From positions 1-64,000 of the forward strand of contig SVRR01000005.1 of assembly GCA_015064745.1 (NCBI GenBank): a DNA stretch of 64,000 bases, read 5' to 3'. Source of the stretch: Oscillospiraceae bacterium (GTDB lineage Bacteria > Bacillota > Clostridia > Oscillospirales > CAG-272). The translations under genes and the position numbers were made by a program. Below the pieces are notes generated by a model, which saw only the letters and a program-made list of their open reading frames with translations, did not search any database and was not told the origin of the DNA. Of this stretch, positions 58,557 through 64,000 are shown in pieces (positions within the stretch are counted from its first letter, which is position 1; each line of letters begins with the position of its first letter).

Positions 58557-58592
58557 AAAAACAGCGCGCCCCGAGAGGGACGCGCTGTTTTC
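58557..58592. terminator. Bidirectional terminator
   Basis: Stem AAAACAGCGCG/CGCGCTGTTTT, loop of 12, between the GNAT and the convergent transporter gene. Confidence 0.88.
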
Positions 58593-58599
58593 GTATGTA

Positions 58600-59844
58600 T
58601 TATTCCTCTGTTTTGATAAATGCGGTGTATTTGCGGTATGCGACAATGGCAAGCGCGATGCCGACGGCGGCAACGCCGATCCAGACGGCGACGGTGGTGC
58701 TCCAGCCTGCGTGCTTCGAGATGAGGGGGAAACCGTAGGATGCGGTGGCGGCACCGATGTAGATGAATGCGTTGACAAGGCCTCCCACCGTCGAGGATCT
58801 GCCGAAGCGGGCAAATCTGCCGGGCAGGCAGGAGATGAGAAGGAAATTGATACCGTGCATCGCGGCGCAAACGAGGGCGGCGAGAAGCAGGCAGATATAG
58901 CGTGCGGCGGCTGCCTCTGCCGTGATCAGCAGAGAGAGGGGAACGCACATAACGGCGGCGAAGAGAAAGAGCGCCGCGGCTCCTCTTGCTTCATTGTTGA
59001 AAAAGCTTTTGCGGTGGAAGGCGGTCACGACGGTGATGGCGGCAACCGAGAAGATGGGAAGAATGACCGAAACGAGGACGGATTCGCCCGCATCTCTGCC
59101 AAAAGCCTGACCGTAGAGGGTGGGCAGCCAGGTTTCGATGCCGTCGCGCAGGATGCCGCACATGATGATGGCACCGAAGATGGGAAGGATGCCCGAATGA
59201 AGAAGCACAGCGCCGATGGAGTGCTTTTCTTCGGGGGACGCGTTCTTTGCCGTACCGCCGACGGTCGGCTCGCTCGGCAACACGCGGGTGATGGCAATAA
59301 GGAAAATAACGAGCACGACGGCGGCAAGGATGGCGGCGGTGAGGAATGCCGCTTTCCAAGACATGTAGTTCAAGCAGACGGGCACGTAGAGATACAGCAA
59401 GATGGTTGCGGCGTGCGCGGCGGTGGTGACGATGAGGTTCGCGGTCACGTAGCGCTCGTGGTCAAGGCTCGTTGCGAGAATGCGCACGATGGGCGGCCAG
59501 AGCATTGCCTGTGCAAGACCGTTGAGTGCCCAAACGGGGATCATCCATTCGCCGCTCGGCATGAGGGGAAGAATGCCGTTGCAAAGGGCGGTCGTGCCAA
59601 GACCCACGCCGAGAAGGACGGCGGGCTTCACACGGTCACCGAGAAAGCCGCTTAAGAGCTGGCCTGCACCGTAGAAGATGAACATTGCCGTTTCGATCAG
59701 CCCTGCGGTGGTTGAGGAAAGCGCACCTGCCGTGAGCATCCCGAAGAGGGTGGCGGCAAAGCTTTTGCGGGAAAAATAGCTGGTAAAGTAGACGAGGGCG
59801 CACAAAGCGACGATGCCTTTTTTGGAATATGCGGTTTTTGTCAT
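58600..59844 (-). CDS. Major facilitator transporter, OPA-like
   Basis: A 414-residue 12-helix transporter. VYFTSYFSRKSFAATLFGML near 18, GAGQLLSGFLGDRVKPAVLL near 59 and the ILRDGIETWLPTLYGQAFGR segment near 228 match the organophosphate:phosphate antiporter-like branch (GlpT/UhpT relatives). Clostridial members near glycoside or uronate genes probably carry sugar phosphates or sugar acids. It follows the esterase gene by 13 bp and is last in the araC operon. Confidence 0.85.
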   Translation of the reverse strand: MTKTAYSKKGIVALCALVYFTSYFSRKSFAATLFGMLTAGALSSTTAGLIETAMFIFYGAGQLLSGFLGDRVKPAVLLGVGLGTTALCNGILPLMPSGEWMIPVWALNGLAQAMLWPPIVRILATSLDHERYVTANLIVTTAAHAATILLYLYVPVCLNYMSWKAAFLTAAILAAVVLVIFLIAITRVLPSEPTVGGTAKNASPEEKHSIGAVLLHSGILPIFGAIIMCGILRDGIETWLPTLYGQAFGRDAGESVLVSVILPIFSVAAITVVTAFHRKSFFNNEARGAAALFLFAAVMCVPLSLLITAEAAAARYICLLLAALVCAAMHGINFLLISCLPGRFARFGRSSTVGGLVNAFIYIGAATASYGFPLISKHAGWSTTVAVWIGVAAVGIALAIVAYRKYTAFIKTEE

Positions 59845-59857
59845 GATGATCTCCGTT

Positions 59858-60937
59858 TTAGGCGAGGTGCTTTTGCATAAAGCGCAAAAAGCTTGCCCAG
59901 TTGTGTCTTGTGAAATAGTGGTAGGTGTTCGACTTGCAATATCCGACGTGACCGTCGATGCGCTCTTCCTTGGGGTCTAAATAACGCTCGGCACCGTCTA
60001 CAAGTCCCGCAAGCCCCATGCGCTCCCACGCCTCGCTTGCGGCGAGTGCGCAGAGCTGTTCGCCCTTGGGGTCAGCCCAGTCGTCCGAGTGACAGCTTGC
60101 GACAAAAACACAGCGGGGCGCGATGGATGCGAGCAGGAAGTGTTGATCAAAGCCTTCGGGAATGCTCGTTTCGGCGTATTTGTGGTAGTTTTTGCAGAAC
60201 CAATAGGGGAAAACGCGAACGATATCCTCGACAAGCTCCCCGCCCTCGTAGGTTCTCTTCGGACGGTCAAAGCCTGTGTTGCCGCGCGCGAGGGTCGCAC
60301 CCGTGCATCCCGAGGCGTTGGAATACACGAAGCGGAAGCGCTCGTCCAGCATGCCGGTATAAAGGGCGGTTTTGCCAAGGCGGGAGTGCCCCGCAATGGC
60401 AACGTTTTTGGGGTCGGTTTCGGGAAGGGTGAGGGCGTAGTCAAGCACGCGCATGTTTGCCCAAGCCCAAACGCCGATCTTGCCGCAGGTGGTGTCGGTG
60501 TCCTGACCGTTCGGGAGAATGACGGGGGCAAGCCCGTTCGAGAAGTCACCGTCATCGGACGTGATCTCCTTGTGGTAGACGGAAAGGAAGTTGACGTCCT
60601 GCTCCGACATCTCTTCAATGGCAAAGCCACGATATTTGCCCATGCGCTCAAACAGTGTTGCGATTACGGTAGGACGGGGCTTGCCGTCGGTATGAAGCAG
60701 GCGGTCAATGTAAAAGGAGTGGCTTCTTCCGTTTGCGGTGACGGTCATGACCACCTCGCTGTGCGTGACGGTGCGGTCGGCAAAGCCGTCGTAAATGACA
60801 GTGGGCTCGCTCATGCTGACGGTAAAATCAACCGAAGGAAGCTCGCCGAACACCTCGTGCGTGAAGATATCGACCATTTCCTCTCTTGCTTCGGGAAGGG
60901 CGGGGAGAGCGCGGCGAAGAAGCTCTTGCTTTAACAT
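59858..60937 (-). CDS. CE15-like alpha/beta hydrolase (glucuronoyl esterase-like)
   Basis: A 359-residue alpha/beta hydrolase without signal peptide. The nucleophile elbow AIAGHSRLGKTALYTGML near 183 has the GxSRxGK form typical of carbohydrate esterase family 15, and NASGCTGATLARGNTGFDRP follows as in CE15. A late His in YCKSNTYHYFTRHNW near 340 would complete the triad. CE15 enzymes split glucuronoyl esters between lignin and xylan; intracellular members are less clear. It lies 18 bp after araC and 13 bp before the OPA transporter, so a regulated uptake and ester-cleavage module is likely. Confidence 0.83.
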   Translation of the reverse strand: MLKQELLRRALPALPEAREEMVDIFTHEVFGELPSVDFTVSMSEPTVIYDGFADRTVTHSEVVMTVTANGRSHSFYIDRLLHTDGKPRPTVIATLFERMGKYRGFAIEEMSEQDVNFLSVYHKEITSDDGDFSNGLAPVILPNGQDTDTTCGKIGVWAWANMRVLDYALTLPETDPKNVAIAGHSRLGKTALYTGMLDERFRFVYSNASGCTGATLARGNTGFDRPKRTYEGGELVEDIVRVFPYWFCKNYHKYAETSIPEGFDQHFLLASIAPRCVFVASCHSDDWADPKGEQLCALAASEAWERMGLAGLVDGAERYLDPKEERIDGHVGYCKSNTYHYFTRHNWASFLRFMQKHLA

Positions 60938-60955
60938 AACATTCTCCTTTTCGGC

Positions 60956-61798
60956 TTAGCGCAAGCCGTATTCCTTGCTGTATTCGGTGGGGGTCAGCCC
61001 CGTGCGCTTCTTAAAGAATTTGGAAAAATAATTGACAGAGGAGAAGCTGAGCAGCTCTGAGATCTCGGTGAAGTTCATATCGCTTGACAGCATCAGCTGA
61101 ATGGCGCTTTGCAGCTTGAGGGTCAAGAAATGCTCGATGATGCTCTCGTGCATCTCGCGGCGGTAGCGCTTCATTAAGACGTTGGGGCTCTCGCCGAGGA
61201 GGTTTGCGAGCTCGTCGACCGTGATGGTGGAGAAGCGACGCTCTTCGAGGATGAGGTTGATGCGGTCCACCGTTTCGGAGATCTGGCGACGGGTGCTTGC
61301 CTTGCTTCCCTCTCCCTCGGAGGAGAAGACCCCCGTGATGCGTCCGTAAAGACGGGTGAGAAAGCTCTCAAGCGCCGAGGAGATCAGCTCCTGCCAGAGT
61401 GGCTCGGTGGGGGTGTTCTTGTAAAATGCCGCCGCCTCGCGGATCAGCTCAGAGAGCAATTGCCGCTCCTTACCGTCGAGGGCGATGGGCTTATCGCCAA
61501 AGATATTCATTTCCTCATCGTTTGAAATAAAGTCGATGAGGCTCATGTAGAGCTCGCACCCTTCGGGGTAATACATGGTGGAGCTTTGCCCCGGCGGACG
61601 GAAGATGATCTCCCCTGCGTGGATGGTTTCTCTCTTGCCGTCGCGCTCAATGGACATTTCGCCGCGGCTGACGTAAAAGAGCTGCCAGAAGGGATAGCTC
61701 TCTTCATAGGGAGGCTTGGAGATGAGGAGCGGACGGAAGTCAAGCGCTAAGACGACCGTCTGCACGTTGAAGGTCTTTTTGATCTTGTTAAATAGCAT
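60956..61798 (-). CDS. AraC-family transcriptional regulator
   Basis: A 280-residue regulator: N-terminal cupin sensor (QLFYVSRGEMSIERDGKRET, then IHAGEIIFRPPGQSSTMYY; about 20-95), a linker, then two helix-turn-helix units at about 185-278 (ITVDELANLLGESPNVLMKR and MNFTEISELLSFSSVNYFSK, ending KFFKKRTGLTPTEYSKEYG). It is the first gene of the operon with the CE15-like esterase and OPA transporter and lies back to back with the Gfo/Idh gene; the shared 178-bp region is the likely target. The ligand is probably a sugar or uronate. Confidence 0.93.
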   Translation of the reverse strand: MLFNKIKKTFNVQTVVLALDFRPLLISKPPYEESYPFWQLFYVSRGEMSIERDGKRETIHAGEIIFRPPGQSSTMYYPEGCELYMSLIDFISNDEEMNIFGDKPIALDGKERQLLSELIREAAAFYKNTPTEPLWQELISSALESFLTRLYGRITGVFSSEGEGSKASTRRQISETVDRINLILEERRFSTITVDELANLLGESPNVLMKRYRREMHESIIEHFLTLKLQSAIQLMLSSDMNFTEISELLSFSSVNYFSKFFKKRTGLTPTEYSKEYGLR

Positions 61799-61830
61799 TC
61801 ATATTCTTCCTATATTTATTTTACCTGTAT

Positions 61831-61859
61831 ATTCTACTGTAAAATCCTGCCGTTGTCAA
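61831..61859 (-). promoter_or_regulatory. Sigma-A promoter of the araC operon
   Basis: Minus strand TTGACA (61854-61859) and TAGAAT (61831-61836), spacer 17 bp. Confidence 0.88.
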
Positions 61860-61897
61860 GGGTGTTTGGCAGAAAAATACAAAAAAACGGTGCAAAA

Positions 61898-61931
61898 TTC
61901 TATAGAAAATCGTATAATAAGGCTTTATAAT
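61898..61931 (+). promoter_or_regulatory. Candidate activator-dependent promoter of the Gfo/Idh gene
   Basis: Two TATAAT boxes (61913-61918 and 61926-61931) without good -35 boxes, and the near-palindrome ATTCTATAGAAAAT (61898-61911) just upstream. Lack of a -35 next to an AraC gene suggests the promoter needs the activator. Binding site is a guess. Confidence 0.5.
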
Positions 61932-61976
61932 GAAACTGTAATCATCCCGAAAAGGGAAAATTAAAGGAGATTTCTC

Positions 61977-63017
61977 ATGAAAAAGATTCGTTTGGCTATC
62001 GTTGGTACCGGTTCCATCGCATTTACCCATATGTACGGCATTCAGCGCCTTGACGAGGCGGAGCTGGTTGCGATCATGGACATCCATACCGAGCAGATGG
62101 ATACCTTCCGCAAGACCTTCCCCATGAAGGATGAGGATTGCTACACCGACCTTGATGCACTTCTCGCACGCGAGGACGTTGACGCTGTCATCGTTTGCGC
62201 ATCCGACAAGGCACACTGTGACATCGCCGTTCGCGCAATGCGTGCAGGCAAGGACGTGCTTTGCGAAAAGCCCATGGCGCTTGACCTGAATGAGTGCCGC
62301 GAGATGATCCGCGTTTCCGAAGAAACCGGCCGCCGCTTTATGATCGGTCAGGTTTGCCGCAAGGCTCCCGGCTTCATCAAGGCAAAGGAGCTCGTAGATC
62401 AGGGCGTGATCGGCGAGGTCTTCTTCGTAGAGTCCGAATATGCACACGACTATCTTGAATTCCCCGGCATCGACGGCTGGAGACAGGTGCCCGAAAGACA
62501 CCCCATCATCGGCGGCGGCTGCCATGCAGTTGACCTGCTCCGTTGGATCGCAGGCGACCCCATCGAGGCGTTTGCATTCGCAAACCACAAGATGCTCCCC
62601 GGCTGGCCCATCAACGACTGTGTTGTATCCGTTTTGAAGTTCCCGAACGACGTGATCGGTAAGGTCATGACCTCCATCGGCTGCAAGCGCTCCTACACCA
62701 TGCGCACCTGCATCTATGGCTCCGAGGGCACCATCATCACCGACAACACCAGCGACACCATCTCCCTCTTCCGCAACAAGGTGGGCGGCGAGCTCGAGTC
62801 CTTCGGCATCCCCAACCAGACCATGGAGCTGAAGATTCCCGTTGCCATCGCTTCTCACAACATGACCGAGGAGATCCGCGACTTCATCAACTGCATCAAC
62901 AATGATACGGCTCCCGATCCCGACGGCCGTCAGGGCTTCTGCACCGTGGCTGTTTGTGATGCCATCGTTCGCTCCGCTGCAACGGGCGAGAAGATCGCTA
63001 TCGACTACACGATCTGA
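61977..63017 (+). CDS. Gfo/Idh/MocA family oxidoreductase
   Basis: A 346-residue NAD(P)-dependent sugar dehydrogenase-like protein. The Rossmann start is LAIVGTGSIAFTHMYGIQRL, followed by VIVCASDKAHCDIAVRAMRA, the VLCEKPMALDLNECREM lysine block near 97, and GGGCHAVDLLRWIAG near 180 with the catalytic His. Substrates in this family are sugars, uronates and inositols, with C-terminal beta-sheet domain. RBS AAAGGAGA. Codon use is GCA/GCT-rich with frequent CTC/ATC, suggesting strong expression. It is followed by the ceramidase-like gene after 37 bp. Confidence 0.93.
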   Translation: MKKIRLAIVGTGSIAFTHMYGIQRLDEAELVAIMDIHTEQMDTFRKTFPMKDEDCYTDLDALLAREDVDAVIVCASDKAHCDIAVRAMRAGKDVLCEKPMALDLNECREMIRVSEETGRRFMIGQVCRKAPGFIKAKELVDQGVIGEVFFVESEYAHDYLEFPGIDGWRQVPERHPIIGGGCHAVDLLRWIAGDPIEAFAFANHKMLPGWPINDCVVSVLKFPNDVIGKVMTSIGCKRSYTMRTCIYGSEGTIITDNTSDTISLFRNKVGGELESFGIPNQTMELKIPVAIASHNMTEEIRDFINCINNDTAPDPDGRQGFCTVAVCDAIVRSAATGEKIAIDYTI

Positions 63018-63054
63018 TAAAAGCAAACAACGGTTTACAAAAGAGGTGTTTTAA

Positions 63055-64000
63055 ATGCTAAAGGCAGGCTTTGCAAGACTTGACGTCACGCCCCCGCTCG
63101 GCACATTTATTCCCGGCGCAGGCATTCAGCGCTTTTCCGAAAAGGTGCTTGATCCCATTTTCTTAAACGCGCTTGCCATCTCGCTTGACGGTGAGACGGT
63201 CATTGTCGTTGCGGCAGACTTTCTTGCCATCGGCATGCAATATGCAAACGAATTGCGTGACGTGATCGCAAAGCGCACGGGTGTTCCCGTAAAGAACATC
63301 ATGATCCATGCGCTCCATCAGCACAGCGCCATTGAGCTTCGCGCACCCAGAGCGACGAACAACATGATGGGGGACTTTACCTTCCTTGACGTGCTTTACC
63401 GTAAATTCAGCGACGTTGCGTTTCTCGCGGTGAATGACCTTACCGAGTGCTCGCTTTCGACGGGCATCAAGGAAACCGAGGAGACCATCGCCTTCATCCG
63501 TCGCTATTACATGAAGGACGGCTCTATCGCGACCAACCCCATCGGCAAGTATCAGGAGGTCGAGCGCCGCTATGCCGACGCCGACAACCGTGTCCGTCTT
63601 CTCCGCTTCAAGAGAGAGGGCGCAAAGGATATCGCGCTTGTCAACTTCCAGACCCATCCCGACGTCATTCATAAGAACGTGACCTCGGCAGACTGGCCGG
63701 GCTTCGTCCGCAAGTTTGTGGAGCATGAGTACCTCGACGAGGTGGATTGCCTTGTGACGGTGGGTGTGCAGGGTGACTGCAACCACTGCGACTTCTTCCT
63801 CCCCGAATATAAGGACGGCTACGGGCACTCCAAGCACATGGGCCGCGTGATCGCAAATGCGGTCATCGCCATGTGGGACAAGACCGAGCCCGTCACGGTC
63901 GACTCTCTCATCTCCTCGATGGAGATCGTCTACAACAAGACGCGCACCGAGGGCGAGGAGCTGTATGACGAGATGAAGGAGATGAGCAAGGATAAGGATG
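63055..64000 (+). CDS. Ceramidase-domain-like hydrolase, 5' part, cut by window end
   Basis: A reading frame from ATG 63055 with AAGAGGTG upstream, open to the window end (315 codons). It is homologous to the 601-1938 protein: AGFARLDVTPPLGTFIPGA, then VNFQTHPDVIHKNVTSADWP and GVQGDCNH, and SKHMGRVIANAVIA. The first has CSHTHTGP where this has MIHALHQHSAIELR, so the HTH motif is changed to HQH with other flanking residues. Both keep the RRYxMKDGS block. The gene probably belongs with the Gfo/Idh oxidoreductase, so the family here may act on a sugar-linked amide or ester rather than ceramide. Confidence 0.8.
   Translation, partial: MLKAGFARLDVTPPLGTFIPGAGIQRFSEKVLDPIFLNALAISLDGETVIVVAADFLAIGMQYANELRDVIAKRTGVPVKNIMIHALHQHSAIELRAPRATNNMMGDFTFLDVLYRKFSDVAFLAVNDLTECSLSTGIKETEETIAFIRRYYMKDGSIATNPIGKYQEVERRYADADNRVRLLRFKREGAKDIALVNFQTHPDVIHKNVTSADWPGFVRKFVEHEYLDEVDCLVTVGVQGDCNHCDFFLPEYKDGYGHSKHMGRVIANAVIAMWDKTEPVTVDSLISSMEIVYNKTRTEGEELYDEMKEMSKDKD

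Noticed and set aside
1..64000. tRNA, rRNA, IS elements and prophage genes
   Set aside because: I looked for the T-loop GGTTCRAATCC pattern, transposase or integrase motifs and phage structural genes and found none that I could support by eye.

Overview
The window looks like a chromosomal segment of an anaerobic, endospore-forming member of the Clostridia (Bacillota), most likely a gut lineage known mainly from metagenomes. Reasons: spore genes (spoVAC, dipicolinate synthase A and B), a glycolytic/anaerobic enzyme set (pyruvate kinase, pyruvate phosphate dikinase, glutamate dehydrogenase), lipoprotein signals instead of outer-membrane proteins, near-consensus sigma-A promoters with 17-bp spacers, and strong AGGAGG-type ribosome binding sites. 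Base composition is moderately GC-rich. I saw no rRNA, tRNA, IS element, prophage or CRISPR array. Genus cannot be assigned from the sequence alone.

Layout. 1-600: tandem array of short palindromes beside a gutted cysteine-peptidase-like gene. 601-2752: ceramidase-like hydrolase plus AAC(3)-family acetyltransferase. 2801-3433: two 5'-truncated genes joined head to head. 3503-8370: glyA, a sodium symporter, pyk and a YfcE-type phosphodiesterase. 8534-11042: a duplicated DUF1538 membrane protein followed by two P-II-like proteins. 11122-13250: ABC-F ATPase and TspO. 13424-20518: Gld-like ABC exporter operon (ATPase, permease, frameshifted GldG-like, second GldG-like, DUF4340). 20579-27204: three secreted or membrane-anchored trigger-factor-like proteins, with rnhA between the first two. 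27288-33354: alaS, an ABC exporter, a HAD phosphatase and a DUF975 protein. 33403-36472: sugar-kinase-like protein, SpoVAC, a lipoprotein and MgtC. 36743-43784: pcrA, a Sel1-repeat protein, luxS-mtnN (AI-2/methyl cycle) and dpaAB. 43932-46621: a three-gene module resembling Bacillus ydjGHI. 46680-52521: M16 peptidase, gdhA and ppdK. 52880-58556: phosphoesterase, small Cys-rich lipoprotein, YfcC transporter, a VTT/acyltransferase fusion, a sulfatase-maturase remnant and a GNAT. 58600-64000: AraC-controlled locus with an OPA-type transporter, a CE15-like esterase, a Gfo/Idh oxidoreductase and a second ceramidase-like hydrolase cut by the window end.

What stands out. (1) The 13.4-27.2 kb envelope block pairs a Gld-type ABC system of unknown substrate with three extracytoplasmic trigger-factor-like proteins. 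(2) The DUF1538 plus twin P-II-like operon looks like a nucleotide-sensing membrane system. (3) A lipid-scramblase-type VTT domain is fused to a PlsC-type acyltransferase and a zinc ribbon. (4) The YdjGHI-like module has lost its TPM domain and has no adjacent PspA. (5) A family of perfect short hairpins recurs in untranslated regions. (6) Three separate places show genes with lost interiors or truncated ends, and one transporter gene carries a single-base frameshift.
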